Positions 24,560 to 34,144 are shown, numbered from the stretch's first letter. The stretch: 64,000 nucleotides of DNA from Acidobacteriota bacterium (GCA_019639155.1 JAHBSJ010000006.1:62001-126000), one strand, 5' to 3'. The notes: a model not told the origin generated them from the sequence alone. A program made the numbers and translations.

Positions 24560-24938
24560 AATCGATCAAAGCCACACACTCGATCTCGACGCGTGCATCG
24601 CGAGGCAACCGAGCGGCCTGAACTGTAGCCCTAGCCGGCTTTGAATCACCAAACACACCTGCATAAATCTCGTTCATAGCGGCGAAATCATTCATATCCG
24701 CGAGAAAAACCGTGGTCTTGACCACATTGCCTATGCTGCTGCCGGCTGCGTCGAGTACCGCTGAGAGGTTCTTCAGGACCTGTGTCGTTTGCTCCTCAAT
24801 GCCGCCGGGGACAAAGTCACCGGTCGCCGGATCGATCGGGATCTGCCCCGAACAATAAACCATACCGTTCACGGAAACCGCCTGAGAATAGGGCCCGATC
24901 GCCCCCGGAGCGTTTTGTGTGGAAACGACCTTCTTCAT
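24558..24938 (-). CDS. ridA: RidA family enamine/imine deaminase
   Basis: RidA (YjgF/UK114) proteins are trimeric and hydrolyse reactive enamine intermediates from PLP dehydratases. Here 126 residues from the ATG at 24938 give the expected N-terminus KKVVSTQNAPGAIGPYSQAV. The catalytic-type motifs are present: YCSGQIPIDPATG, the AVLDAAGSSIGNVVKTTVFL helix-strand and the C-terminal PARATVQAARLPRDARVEIECVA, which contains the conserved arginine. Ten more in-frame codons extend upstream to 24968 but add non-conserved residues. It is a single minus-strand gene, convergent with rpmB. It could serve the dehydratase at 7000, although the two genes are not linked. Confidence 0.95.
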   Translation of the reverse strand: MKKVVSTQNAPGAIGPYSQAVSVNGMVYCSGQIPIDPATGDFVPGGIEEQTTQVLKNLSAVLDAAGSSIGNVVKTTVFLADMNDFAAMNEIYAGVFGDSKPARATVQAARLPRDARVEIECVALID

Positions 24939-25033
24939 AAAGAACAGATCTACCCGTACTTCGGGCAAAAGGCAGATTATAGCGAATAGAGGGGCAAAAG
25001 AAAAGGAGGCGTGATGTTATTGGCTCACTCAGA

Positions 25034-27241
25034 TCAGCTATTTACTCTTTCAACCGCAAGCACCCCGGGAACCTGTTCTATCGCGCTGATCACCCGATCC
25101 AAATGCTTCTTGTCGTGAACCTCGACGGTCACCTCGATCAATCCCGTATCATCGCGTGAAACATTCGCACGAGCGTCGCGGATGCCGGTTTTGATCTCAG
25201 CAATGGCATTGGTGATTCCGGCAAGCATTCCCGTTCGGTTCTCCGTCGTCGCGAGCAATTGTACAGCCTGTATGTGTCCGTCCGTGGTTTTGGCCCAACT
25301 GACCTCAACAATGCGGTCTTTATTCACCATTAGATAGGACATGTTCTTGCATCGCTTGTTATGAACCACGATCCCTTTATCCAGAGAGATGTAACCCACG
25401 ATCTCTTCGCCGCGGAGCGGATTGCAGCATTTTGCACGCGTTATCAGCAGATTGTCGACGCCGTTGACCACGATGGCATCATCCGGCATCCCAATGAACT
25501 TGCGCGCCGCCTTGACCGCCGACTTCAGCCGAGTCTCTTTCTTACCTTCGGGGTCCAGCTCCTTGAACTTTTCTGCACCCAAATGTTTTGCGATCACGTT
25601 GCGCGGCAGGGTCTTACCGTAGCCGACCGAAGCGAATAGGTCATCGGGCCGGCTCAGTCCGTAATCATTAGCTATACGTTTGATCTCCGCCTCGTTATTC
25701 AGGAATTTCTTAACGGTCAAACGAAACCTTTCGGCCTCTTTTTCGAGCATCTTGCGGCCCAGCTCGATTGATTCCCGCCTCTGTTCCTGCGATATCCAAT
25801 GCCGGATCCTGCTGCGAGCTCGAGCTGTCTGAACAAAGTTTAGCCAATCGCCCGAGGGCTTTGAGTCCTTGGTAGTGAGGATCTCCACAACGTCGCCGTT
25901 GTGCAATTCACTGCGGAGAGGAACAATACGGCCATTCACCTTTGCGCCTGTGCAGGAATCGCCAATGTCGGAGTGGATGGTGTACGCAAAATCGATCGGC
26001 GTTGCCCCACGCGGAAGCTGAATCACCTTTCCCTGAGGTGTGAATGTGTAAACGTCTTTGGGATAGAGATCGAGCTTTAGACTTTCTACAAAATCCTCTG
26101 AGTCGCTGGCCCGGTCCGAATCTTCAACCAAGGGCAGCAAAAGCCGTTCGACCGTCTTTCGAAGTTCGTCCAGATTCTCTTCCTCTTCAGCCGCACCGAG
26201 CTTTTTCTCCTTATAACGCCAATGTGCCGCGACTCCTTCTTCTGCGATGTGATGCATTTCTTCCGTGCGTATCTGCACCTCGAATGGCTGTCCGTTTTCC
26301 CCTATGACGGAGGTGTGGAGAGATCTGTACAGGTTGTCGCGAGGAATTCCTATCCAGTCCTTGAAACGCTCAGGGACGGGCGTCCACACGTCATGGATGA
26401 CACTCATCGTAAGATAGCAATACTTCTTGTCGTTCGGCGTAATAACCCTTGCTGCGATAAGATCGTAAACCTGTTCTATACGGATCTTCTGCTTTTTCAG
26501 CTTCTTCCAAAGCGAATAAAGTCGCTTAACGCGCCCCTCGATGGCAATAAATGGAATATCGTTCTCACGAAGCTTTTCAGCGATTGTGGACTTTATCTTC
26601 TCAAGATTGGCTTCAAGTTCGGGACGCCGTGCATCTACTTGGCGAGCCAGACGCCGATATTCGTCCGGATACAGATTCTGAAATGCTAGATCCTCCAACT
26701 CGCCGCGTATCTTACCCATGCCGAGCCGGTGTGCTATCGGAGCGTATATATCCAATGTTTCCTGTGATATACGTTCTCGTTTTTCAGGCTTTAGAAACTG
26801 CATCGTCCGCATATTGTGCAGACGATCGGCCAATTTGATCAGCACTACGCGAACGTCGGTGATCATGGCAAGAACCATTTTACGCACGTTCTCGGCCTGC
26901 TGTTTCTCTTTGGGAAGGTCGCTGATATTTGCTATCTTGGTGAGTCCGTCCACCAGAAGAGCCACCTCATCGCCAAAATACTCTTTGATGGTCTTTAGGT
27001 CGACAAGCGTGTCCTCGACGACATCATGCAAAAGCCCGGTCGAAACGCTCACCTCGTCGAGACGCATATCGGCCAAAATATCTGATACCTCCAGCGGGTG
27101 AACCAAATATGGCTCACCGGAGGCTCGCATTTGGCCGCGATGATGCAAGGCGGAGAAAAGATAGGCGCGGCGAATCATCTCGGTATCGGCTCCCGGCCGA
27201 TTATGTTGAACTTTTTCGATTATATCCTCGATCCGGATCAT
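25034..27241 (-). CDS. rel: RelA/SpoT-type bifunctional (p)ppGpp synthetase/hydrolase
   Basis: The long RSH protein (735 aa from the ATG at 27241) makes and degrades the stringent-response alarmone. Domains in order: HD hydrolase (about residues 30-190, with HHRGQ, LLHDVVEDT and KLADRLHNMRTM), synthetase (about 240-350, RVKRLYSLWKKLKK, YDLIAARVI, YRSLHTSVIG), TGS (about 395-455, DVYTFTPQGKVIQLPRGATPIDFAY), a helical/zinc-finger region with RAKCCNPLRGEEIVGYIS and a C-terminal ACT domain. Hydrolase residues look intact, so it is a bifunctional Rel, the only RSH in view. A TTG at 27256 would start inside a terminator T-run, so the ATG with its GGCGGGA box is preferred. Confidence 0.96.
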   Translation of the reverse strand: MIRIEDIIEKVQHNRPGADTEMIRRAYLFSALHHRGQMRASGEPYLVHPLEVSDILADMRLDEVSVSTGLLHDVVEDTLVDLKTIKEYFGDEVALLVDGLTKIANISDLPKEKQQAENVRKMVLAMITDVRVVLIKLADRLHNMRTMQFLKPEKRERISQETLDIYAPIAHRLGMGKIRGELEDLAFQNLYPDEYRRLARQVDARRPELEANLEKIKSTIAEKLRENDIPFIAIEGRVKRLYSLWKKLKKQKIRIEQVYDLIAARVITPNDKKYCYLTMSVIHDVWTPVPERFKDWIGIPRDNLYRSLHTSVIGENGQPFEVQIRTEEMHHIAEEGVAAHWRYKEKKLGAAEEEENLDELRKTVERLLLPLVEDSDRASDSEDFVESLKLDLYPKDVYTFTPQGKVIQLPRGATPIDFAYTIHSDIGDSCTGAKVNGRIVPLRSELHNGDVVEILTTKDSKPSGDWLNFVQTARARSRIRHWISQEQRRESIELGRKMLEKEAERFRLTVKKFLNNEAEIKRIANDYGLSRPDDLFASVGYGKTLPRNVIAKHLGAEKFKELDPEGKKETRLKSAVKAARKFIGMPDDAIVVNGVDNLLITRAKCCNPLRGEEIVGYISLDKGIVVHNKRCKNMSYLMVNKDRIVEVSWAKTTDGHIQAVQLLATTENRTGMLAGITNAIAEIKTGIRDARANVSRDDTGLIEVTVEVHDKKHLDRVISAIEQVPGVLAVERVNS

Positions 27242-27253
27242 TCGGTTTCCCGC

Positions 27254-27297
27254 CAAAAAAAGAAGCGGCGCTCAACTAGATTGTAATTGAGCACCGC
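27254..27297 (-). terminator. Rho-independent terminator between the TPR lipoprotein and rel
   Basis: On the minus strand an 11-bp stem GCGGTGCTCAA / TTGAGCGCCGC (one G-T pair) with an 11-nt loop is followed by TTCTTTTTTT. It ends the tonB-exbBD-TPR operon. The T-run finishes 13 nt before the rel ATG, and a TACAAT sits in the hairpin loop and could serve as a -10 element for rel. Confidence 0.88.
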
Positions 27298-27319
27298 GTA
27301 AGTTGGAAAGAATTCTGCG

Positions 27320-28285
27320 CTATTGTTTCTGTTCTTCAGGCTTTTTGGTCTCAGCCGCAGCCGCTGCAACACGTTCTTCGATCTCAGCCTGTATCTTCTT
27401 GACCACATCACTGATCTCGAGGAATTTATCGCGGGCCGCATCCGACTCGGTCTTTAGACGATCTCGGTCTTCGTTACGTCCGTCCATTTCCGCCGTCCGC
27501 ATCGCTTGTACCAAAAGACTGGCCCTGTACGACCGGGCAGATTCAAATACTTTCAGAAGGTCCTGTGCCTTTTTAAGATCAGCGTCAGAAAGAGCCTTGA
27601 CGTCGAGTGACTTGGCATTCTTAACCTGATCAGGTTCCAATGCTACAGCACGTTCAATGAGCTGGCGGCCTTCCTCAACACACTTCTTGAGTTCTTCGAA
27701 TTCTTCCGGCTTTTCAGGCTTAACAAACTGAAATGCAGGTTTACCGTCCTTGGTGATGGTCTTTTTCGTCTTATCAGTGTCAGTAATATCGTTGGCGCAG
27801 GTGTTCTTTTTCGCAGCCAAAGACGTCAAAGCCTCCGCTCGCTGTTCAGGAGCGATGTCGTTGTTGTTAGCTCGAGCAGTTACCCATTTCAGCCAGTCAT
27901 CGCTACGTTGGAGGTTTTCGTAGAGACTGGCGATCGCCTTATACGAACTCTGATCGCCCGGATTCATCGCTAGGGCCTTCTGGTACTCTGAGATAGCTTC
28001 TTCCGCTTTTGCGGTGTCCGATCGATTTCCGATGTATTCAGAATGCAATGTTCGAGCGAGGAATACCTGTGCGGTCTGACCTTCGAGATACTCACCGTTC
28101 GGGTCGCGTGCGATAGCCGCTCGGAAGAGTTCCTCAGCCTCTTTGAACTTACGGTCCTTGTAAGCCTTTGAGCCGTCAACAAGGTTCTTACGCGCGAGGA
28201 CGCGATTATAATAGGAGCAATTCGCTCCGACCAATACGGTTATTGTTAGTAAAACAAGAACCCCTAAACGAGAGAATCTCATCAT
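27320..28285 (-). CDS. TPR-repeat exported protein of the TonB/ExbBD operon
   Basis: The 321-aa protein has an N-terminal signal sequence (residues 5-22) with a cysteine at position 23; the preceding GAN is not a canonical lipobox, so lipidation is uncertain. TPR-like helix pairs follow at about 35-75 (KAYKDRKFKEAEELFRAAIARDPNG) and 80-135 (AEEAISEYQKALAMNPGDQSSYKAIASLYENL). A long charged helical region runs to the end, rich in K, E and A. It is the last gene of the tonB-exbB-exbD-exbD operon, 72 bp after the second exbD and 23 bp before a strong terminator. TPR partners are common next to TonB systems and could couple them to periplasmic assembly; that role is inferred from context. Confidence 0.86.
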   Translation of the reverse strand: MMRFSRLGVLVLLTITVLVGANCSYYNRVLARKNLVDGSKAYKDRKFKEAEELFRAAIARDPNGEYLEGQTAQVFLARTLHSEYIGNRSDTAKAEEAISEYQKALAMNPGDQSSYKAIASLYENLQRSDDWLKWVTARANNNDIAPEQRAEALTSLAAKKNTCANDITDTDKTKKTITKDGKPAFQFVKPEKPEEFEELKKCVEEGRQLIERAVALEPDQVKNAKSLDVKALSDADLKKAQDLLKVFESARSYRASLLVQAMRTAEMDGRNEDRDRLKTESDAARDKFLEISDVVKKIQAEIEERVAAAAAETKKPEEQKQ

Positions 28286-28357
28286 TTGACTCCATTCAGT
28301 GCCTTCCGGCTCTCAATGTTCCGGCATACGATGCGGGAACAGCCGGCAGTTGGCATA

Positions 28358-28840
28358 TCAATTTGCAAGATCGTCTATCTGTAAGCCGATAGGCGAGGCT
28401 CCGGCTACTTTCGCCGCGTCGATAACCTTTACCACATCACCGTATCGCATAGATTTTGGCGATTTTATGAAAATGGTTTTCTCAACCTCGTTAGTTCCCT
28501 CTCGAAATACACCATTATTGGTGCGGTCCTGAAAGATCGCTTTAAGGCGATTACTAAGAGGTTCGGTATCGGTAATATTACCGAACGCCTCGTTGTTCAG
28601 CGTTATGCCGCCGGTCTCTCGATTAAGAGCGACAACAAGCGTAAGCGGATTAGGCTTAACATTTGCCTGTTGCTGCTCCGGCTTGGGTTCGGCCGGCACT
28701 TTCGCCTCGAATCGACTCGGCTTCATCGGCGTGATGACCATAAAGATGATCAGCAGCACGAGAAGTACGTCGATAAGCGGCGTCACATTAATATGTGGGG
28801 TAGCTCCTTCATTTCCAGAGCTCGGCATTGACATTCCCAT
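28358..28840 (-). CDS. ExbD/TolR family biopolymer transport protein (second copy)
   Basis: The 160-aa protein has the ExbD/TolR layout: a short cytoplasmic N-terminus, the conserved INVTPLIDVLLVLLIIFMV span with its proton-conducting Asp (residue near 29), and a periplasmic domain with a GDVVKVIDAAKVAGASPIGLQ end. With ExbB it forms the proton-driven motor that energises TonB. Its periplasmic part contains an unusual insert relative to the neighbouring ExbD (GITLNNEAFGNITDTEPLSNR). It follows the first exbD by 45 bp in the same operon. Confidence 0.94.
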   Translation of the reverse strand: MGMSMPSSGNEGATPHINVTPLIDVLLVLLIIFMVITPMKPSRFEAKVPAEPKPEQQQANVKPNPLTLVVALNRETGGITLNNEAFGNITDTEPLSNRLKAIFQDRTNNGVFREGTNEVEKTIFIKSPKSMRYGDVVKVIDAAKVAGASPIGLQIDDLAN

Positions 28841-28885
28841 AACTTCAATTGCGTCAATACCGCCGCAGAAACTGCGGCGGGACCT

Positions 28886-29329
28886 TTAATTCTGACCGTC
28901 GCCACCCTTCTTCTTATCCGCGACAAGCCCTATCTTATCGATATCCTGACGTCGGATAGTTTCGATGGCTTGAACCACACGTCCGTAATCAACATCCACT
29001 CCGCTCTTGATATATACGATGCGTTTGTCGGGCGTTCTGCCCTCCATTCGGCGCTTGACCACATCGCCCATCGCATCCAACGGAAACTGCTCTTTACCGA
29101 TGTAAAAATTGCTGTTATCCGGGATAGCGATCACGACCGACGTGTCTTTCGCAATATCCGGGTCCTCATCAGGACTCACCATGTCGCGGGGCAGATTAAC
29201 CGATACACCCTGCTGGAGGAGTGGTGTGACGATCATGAAAATGATCAGCAACACCAACATCACGTCCACCATTGGTGTAACGTTGATATCGGAATTATAT
29301 TCTTCGGTTCCACCGATACTCATGCCCAT
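28886..29329 (-). CDS. ExbD/TolR family biopolymer transport protein (first copy)
   Basis: The 147-aa protein has the hallmark DINVTPMVDVMLVLLIIFMI span at about residues 14-34 with its essential Asp, and a periplasmic domain ending in a VDVDYGRVVQAIETIRRQDIDKIGLV segment. Two ExbD-type genes in tandem are common in Acidobacteriota and other phyla. Whether they form one heteromeric motor or two separate ones cannot be told from sequence. It lies 33 bp after exbB. The tail is short and charged. Confidence 0.95.
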   Translation of the reverse strand: MGMSIGGTEEYNSDINVTPMVDVMLVLLIIFMIVTPLLQQGVSVNLPRDMVSPDEDPDIAKDTSVVIAIPDNSNFYIGKEQFPLDAMGDVVKRRMEGRTPDKRIVYIKSGVDVDYGRVVQAIETIRRQDIDKIGLVADKKKGGDGQN

Positions 29330-29362
29330 AGCATTGTTCTCCTAAACTACTGACGAACCAAG

Positions 29363-30109
29363 TTAACGGGCGCCTTTTGCACGCTGTCTGATGAAGTAGT
29401 CAACGAGTTCCGAAGCCGAGTTGTTCATTTCGACGCTAAAGCTCGTTACCTTGTTCGTGAAGTAGTTAAACAGCCACACACCCGGGATCGCCACGAGAAT
29501 ACCGAACGCCGTAGCGACAAGGGCTTCTGCGATAGCGCCGCCGACCGCACCGATACCGGCCGATTCATTGACAGCGAGAGCCTGGAACGCACCGATAATA
29601 CCGACGACCGTTCCGAACAGCCCGACGAACGGAGCCGTAGAACCGACCGTTGCAAGACCCGACAGGCCGCGTTTGAGTTCGGCTGTCTTAACGGCAATCG
29701 CACGGTCAAGAGCGCGCTTCGACGCTTCCATCTCGTCCGCGGTGATCTCTCCGCTGCCCTGGTGAGCCGCGAATTCCTTAAGACCGCTCGAAACGACCAT
29801 AGCGAGGTGCGAATCTTTGTGCTTGTCGCTGATGTTGATCGCTTCCTCGATATTGCTGTTCTTAAGGGCCTGTGCGACCTTCGGTGCATACTGACGGGAC
29901 TGTGCTTTCGCCTTGTTATAGGTAAGCCAGCGCTCAATACCAACAGCGATCAGGTAAACCGACTGGATAAGAAGGGTTATAATAACCCCCCAACCCGGGA
30001 TCGTAAGGCTCTGTGCGATATCGTAGATACCGAAAGATACGCCCTCTCCGGCGAACATCATAAATAAGCCCGAAAAGTCAGTTCCGATCAGGCTGCTAAC
30101 AAAAGTCAT
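29363..30109 (-). CDS. exbB: MotA/TolQ/ExbB proton channel family protein
   Basis: The 248-aa protein is the proton-channel subunit of the TonB energising complex. It has an N-terminal span (about residues 38-58, WGVIITLLIQSVYLIAVGIERW), a cytoplasmic loop and two C-terminal spans carrying the family motifs. These are the GLSGLATVGSTAPFVGLFGTVVGI block (about residue 147) and the AIAEALVATAFGILVAIPGVWLFNYF block. A strong RBS GGAGG lies 7 bp before the ATG. The short hydrophobic N-terminal segment before the first classical span could add a further membrane contact. It is second in the operon after tonB. Confidence 0.95.
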   Translation of the reverse strand: MTFVSSLIGTDFSGLFMMFAGEGVSFGIYDIAQSLTIPGWGVIITLLIQSVYLIAVGIERWLTYNKAKAQSRQYAPKVAQALKNSNIEEAINISDKHKDSHLAMVVSSGLKEFAAHQGSGEITADEMEASKRALDRAIAVKTAELKRGLSGLATVGSTAPFVGLFGTVVGIIGAFQALAVNESAGIGAVGGAIAEALVATAFGILVAIPGVWLFNYFTNKVTSFSVEMNNSASELVDYFIRQRAKGAR

Positions 30110-30214
30110 GGTTTTTCCTCCAAAGAATTGAAAAAATATCTGCTACGATTGCAAAATTCTTATGCTTTCAAAACTACAGGGGCGGCAAATACCACCCCTG
30201 CGTGAAATGCCGAA

Positions 30215-31033
30215 TTACGGCACAAAATTGTACGTGATGACACCTGATACCTTGACCGGTTGTCCGGAAAGAAGTGTCGGGCTGAATCTGGCTCCGCGAG
30301 CCGCCGATGCTGCAGCTGCCTGAAGCAGCGGATGGCCGCTGACGGCGTTAGCTGAAACAACGTTGCCGTTCTCGTCGATCAACACCTGCACGCTAACCGA
30401 GCCCCCTGCCCTGACAGCTTTGGCTGCCGGAGGGTAAGCCGGCTTCGGCAGGCTGATGGCTTTACCGTTCAACACTCCGCCCGAAACTGTTTTCGGAGCG
30501 GGTTTCGGGGTCGGCTTCGGCGGCGGCGGTGCATCGTCATCGTCATCGCGGCCGCGAGTGGACGTTCCGGTTCCCGTAGAAAGACCTCCTGTACCGCCTG
30601 AATCAACGACACGTGCTACTCCGGGATCCACTCGGGCACCGGTGTCGGAATCTGATGTACCCAATTTGGTGATGCGGTCGAGACGCATTTCCTTGACCTG
30701 GTTCCTAGTCGTACTGATAGTGTCCGGCGGTTTAACCGGCGACTGCATGATGTTCTGAATAAGTTCTTTTCGAACGTCAACATCAGGCTGTTTCTGTTCC
30801 TGCGGTTTTTTCTCCTCAGGCGGCGGCGGCTCTTCCTCGGCGACCGGAACGGGCGCAACCAGCGTCGTCAGTTCAAGGCCGTCGCTGACACCGCTGAAGT
30901 CCTTTCCAAAAAGACTTGCGGTCCAAGATGCGAACAAAACCGAAACGGCAATTATGAACGTCACGAGGACGAATTCACCGCGTCTCTTGTTAACGCTGGA
31001 GTTGTCTCTAGATTCTACTAATTGGTCAAGCAT
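30215..31033 (-). CDS. TonB family energy transducer
   Basis: The 272-aa protein has the TonB plan: a cytoplasmic N-terminus, one membrane span (about residues 22-43, FVLVTFIIAVSVLFASW), a proline-rich periplasmic linker (EEEPPPPEEKKPQEQKQ and PPPPKPTPKPAPK) and a C-terminal TonB domain. The last includes VSVQVLIDENGNVVSANAVSGHPLLQ and ends in VSGVITYNFVP. A glycine/threonine-rich stretch lies in the linker. It carries proton-motive energy from ExbB/ExbD to outer-membrane receptors, none of which are encoded here. It is first in its operon, with a predicted promoter about 180 bp upstream. Confidence 0.94.
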   Translation of the reverse strand: MLDQLVESRDNSSVNKRRGEFVLVTFIIAVSVLFASWTASLFGKDFSGVSDGLELTTLVAPVPVAEEEPPPPEEKKPQEQKQPDVDVRKELIQNIMQSPVKPPDTISTTRNQVKEMRLDRITKLGTSDSDTGARVDPGVARVVDSGGTGGLSTGTGTSTRGRDDDDDAPPPPKPTPKPAPKTVSGGVLNGKAISLPKPAYPPAAKAVRAGGSVSVQVLIDENGNVVSANAVSGHPLLQAAAASAARGARFSPTLLSGQPVKVSGVITYNFVP

Positions 31034-31216
31034 TTCTTACTACCTCACTTAACTATCGGTGCCAAACCGGGCCAAAAACCACTTGGTCGTTTTTGTCTGA
31101 ACGGCCGCCCGAATTCTATCGGACATGAACCGTAACACAAAAGAATTCACCCGTACCTCTCCTCAACGAATTAGGACAAAGCAGAGTGAAATCATCTATT
31201 GACCAACAACAATCGA

Positions 31217-31245
31217 AGTCTAAAAGGTTGATACTCGAAAGTCAA
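31217..31245 (-). promoter_or_regulatory. Predicted promoter of the tonB-exbBD operon
   Basis: Minus-strand TTGACT, a 17-bp spacer and TAGACT lie in the 266-bp gap upstream of tonB. Start of transcription would be near 31210, giving a leader of about 175 nt with no strong hairpin that I could identify. Confidence 0.55.
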
Positions 31246-31299
31246 GATAAAACAAGACCTTTTTACTGCTTTGAGCACCGAAATTATCAACAGATATTA

Positions 31300-32421
31300 C
31301 TATCGAGTCACCGGCCGCCGCGTAACCGAACGCCGGGAGCTTGATGCCAGTTTGGTTCCCTCTTCCTGAGGGGTAAGTACATCTTTCACCTCAGCAACCC
31401 CGATCTTGCCCTGCCACCAAATAGCGATCGGGCTCGCGATGGCTATTGTTGAATATGTGCCTGCAATTGCTCCGACAAACAGTGCCAGCGAAAAACTCCT
31501 CAATACCTCTCCGCCGAACAGCACAAGAGCAAGAACCGCCAGCGTTGTCAATCCGTTCGTCACGATGGTTCGCGACATCGTCTGATTGATCGACTGATTC
31601 GTAAGCGAATAAAGGGATTCGGTTCGGTGCAGCGTTAAATTCTCGCGAATACGGTCGAAGATAACGATACTGTCATTGACCGAGAAGCCCACGAGGGTCA
31701 GCATAGCTGCAAGCACGGTCAGATTCACTTCCCACTGAAATATCGAGAAGAATGCCAGCGTAACCAGCACGTCATGGAAAACCGCGACGACCGCGCCGCC
31801 GGCGTAGGTCCAGTCATAACGGAAAGCTATGAATAGCAAAATACCGACCATACCCAAAAGCGTCGCCAAAACAGCCGCATCTCTAAGCTGGGCTCCGGCA
31901 ACAGGACCGACCGAGTCGGTACCGACGATTTTGTATGCCGCCTCGGTGTCCTGATCCAAAGCCAGTTCAGCAGAGGCTTCGCGGCCGAACGTATCAAGGG
32001 CTCGTTTTACGGACGCTCGGCCAACCTCAACCTGAGTTCCGGTAGTAGGCGCTTGCGGCTCGGCCGCCCCGCCTTCGCCCGCCGTTTGAGCAGCCGGAAG
32101 TTCCTTTCCTTCAATTATCGGTATCTTGATGAGCTTCTCATCAAGCTTGTCGGTCGAATCTTGGATCACGGCATCCGAAATGCCTACGTTGTTCAGAGCG
32201 GATCGAACCGCGTCTGCAGTCGGTTTCTCTTTGAACTTGACCGTGATGACCGTTCCACCCTGAAAATCGACGCCGAGGTTGAAAGCGTCGGTTCCGCCCG
32301 GGGTGATCTGGCGGCCGACAGCCGATACCATTCCGGCGATCAAAACAAGTATCGATATGACAACGAATACCTTTCGCCATCCCATCCAATCGATATTGAG
32401 ATTAGTAAAAAACTGAAACAT
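31300..32421 (-). CDS. secF: Protein translocase subunit SecF
   Basis: SecF works with SecD to pull proteins across the inner membrane using the proton gradient. The 373-aa protein has the N-terminal span and FNLGVDFQGGTVITVKF block (about residue 43), a periplasmic domain, and five C-terminal spans. Within these lie the motifs VTLAFFSIFQWEVNLTVLAAMLTLVGFSVND and VIFDRIREN. The periplasmic region contains an A/G/E-rich insert (about residues 108-135, TAGEGGAAEPQAP) that looks lineage-specific. It lies 34 bp after secD. A basic RRSVTRRPVTR tail closes the protein. Confidence 0.96.
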   Translation of the reverse strand: MFQFFTNLNIDWMGWRKVFVVISILVLIAGMVSAVGRQITPGGTDAFNLGVDFQGGTVITVKFKEKPTADAVRSALNNVGISDAVIQDSTDKLDEKLIKIPIIEGKELPAAQTAGEGGAAEPQAPTTGTQVEVGRASVKRALDTFGREASAELALDQDTEAAYKIVGTDSVGPVAGAQLRDAAVLATLLGMVGILLFIAFRYDWTYAGGAVVAVFHDVLVTLAFFSIFQWEVNLTVLAAMLTLVGFSVNDSIVIFDRIRENLTLHRTESLYSLTNQSINQTMSRTIVTNGLTTLAVLALVLFGGEVLRSFSLALFVGAIAGTYSTIAIASPIAIWWQGKIGVAEVKDVLTPQEEGTKLASSSRRSVTRRPVTR

Positions 32422-32455
32422 TTTTCTCTTTCAAAGCCTTGTAAAACCGGCCGGC

Positions 32456-34144
32456 CTAGATGCTCAACTTCTTCATCTCCGGATTGCGTTCAAGCAGCCA
32501 CATGAAGATCGTCCTCGAGACGAATACTGCCGTGAACAGGTTGATCAACAGAGCCAGGATCAGCGTTACCGCAAATCCGCGAATTGGCCCCGATCCGTAC
32601 ATATAAAGAATTACGCCCGCAATGATAGTCGTTACGTTCGAGTCGACGATAGTTATGAACGCCCGGTCAAATCCGTTCTTTATGGCCTTCGGTATCTCTC
32701 GACCGTCACGGATCTCTTCACGCATACGCTCAAAGATAAGTACGTTCGCGTCCACCGCCATGCCGATACCCAGAATGAAGCCCGCGATACCCGGAAGGGT
32801 CAGCGTAGAATCCATCGTTATCAACGCAGCCGCGGTCAGGATCATATTCAAAAGCAGAGCTATCACCGCATTGATACCCGAGCCGCGGTAATAAAACAGC
32901 ATGAAAATGATGATGAAGACCAACCCCGCCAACGATGCGGAAACACCCGCACGTATCGAGTCAGCACCGAGGCTCGGGCCGACGGTTCGCTCTTCCTGAT
33001 ATTCGATCTTTGCGGGCAACGCACCTGATTTGAGTGTCAGCGCAAGGTCTTCGGCTGATTGCTTTGTGAAACGTCCTGTTATCTGCCCTTGATCGAAGAT
33101 CTGCGAGCGAATGTATGCTGCGGACTTGACCTCATCATTAAGTACGACGGCCATATAATTGCCGATGTTCTTACCGGTCCAATCGCCGAATTTCTGAGCA
33201 CCCGCCGGCTTCAGCGAAAATGAGATCTCAAAATCCCTGTCGCTTCCCGTCCTTGAGGTCGCTGCAGCGTCGCGGAGTTCGCTTCCGTCGACTATCGCCG
33301 GATATTCGACGACCACATACGACTTCGGTCTATTCGGGTCGGGCGTGGCTGACGCACCCGCCGTGGGCTCGTCGCGTTCTGAATAAGGAAATATCTTTCT
33401 GTTCGGCGGAACCGTTCCGCCCAGCGACTGACGAGCCGCGTCCTCCGTCGGATACGTCTGAACAGGCGATGGATTGGGCGGGCTGACGATCTTCATTAGG
33501 GTCAGATTTGACTCAGCACCGATCAGGTTCTTTACACGCTCGGGGTCATCGACGCCCGGCATCTGCAAGAGGATCTGCCCCGCACTTTCAGCGCCATGCT
33601 TCTGAAGGGTTGGTTCCTTCACTCCGAATGCGTTGATACGGCTTTCGATGATCTTTAGCGCTTGGTCAACAGCTTGCCGTTTGAGCAGTTCCTGCATCTG
33701 AACCGGCAGCGACCAGCTGATAGTGTTACCGTCTATCGACTCGGTCCAATTGAAGAAATCAACCTTTTTCTTGATCTCTTCCACAGTTGCGTTTGCCTGA
33801 GAAGGGTCGGAAACAATTATGTCAACCTGATAGTTGCCGGGTTCGGCGGTAATGCGGTTCTCCATTGCGGGCATTTTCGCGTCCTGTGCCGCCGTCAAAG
33901 CCGCTTGGGCGTTGTTTTCAGTCAGAGTCTTAAGGTACTCATCCGTTTTGACGCGCATCACAAGGTGCGAACCGCCCTTCAGATCTAGTCCGAGATTGAT
34001 ATTCTCAGAAAGGTTGTTCTTTATCCCTTCCAACGTGAAGTCAGCCGCCGTCGGCGAATGCCGAGGCCCGAAGACCACATAGATGCCCACTAGGGCGATC
34101 ACAACAATGATCGCCGTTCTGATCAACAAACCCGTATTTTTCAT
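32456..34144 (-). CDS. secD: Protein translocase subunit SecD
   Basis: The 562-aa SecD has an N-terminal span, the LGLDLKGGSHLVMRV block near residue 52, a large periplasmic P1 domain (about 60-360) and six spans in the C-terminal third. These include AGFILGIGMAVDANVLIFERMREE, the signature with the conserved Asp, and GFDRAFITIVDSNVTTIIAG. The periplasmic part has a low-complexity PTGASATPDPNRPK-like insert. It assists late steps of Sec export. It sits between yajC and secF, the standard order. Confidence 0.97.
   Translation of the reverse strand: MKNTGLLIRTAIIVVIALVGIYVVFGPRHSPTAADFTLEGIKNNLSENINLGLDLKGGSHLVMRVKTDEYLKTLTENNAQAALTAAQDAKMPAMENRITAEPGNYQVDIIVSDPSQANATVEEIKKKVDFFNWTESIDGNTISWSLPVQMQELLKRQAVDQALKIIESRINAFGVKEPTLQKHGAESAGQILLQMPGVDDPERVKNLIGAESNLTLMKIVSPPNPSPVQTYPTEDAARQSLGGTVPPNRKIFPYSERDEPTAGASATPDPNRPKSYVVVEYPAIVDGSELRDAAATSRTGSDRDFEISFSLKPAGAQKFGDWTGKNIGNYMAVVLNDEVKSAAYIRSQIFDQGQITGRFTKQSAEDLALTLKSGALPAKIEYQEERTVGPSLGADSIRAGVSASLAGLVFIIIFMLFYYRGSGINAVIALLLNMILTAAALITMDSTLTLPGIAGFILGIGMAVDANVLIFERMREEIRDGREIPKAIKNGFDRAFITIVDSNVTTIIAGVILYMYGSGPIRGFAVTLILALLINLFTAVFVSRTIFMWLLERNPEMKKLSI

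Noticed and set aside
27242-27256. An upstream TTG start for rel
   Set aside because: It lies at the T-run of a terminator and precedes the conserved N-terminus; the ATG at 27241 has a better ribosome-binding site.
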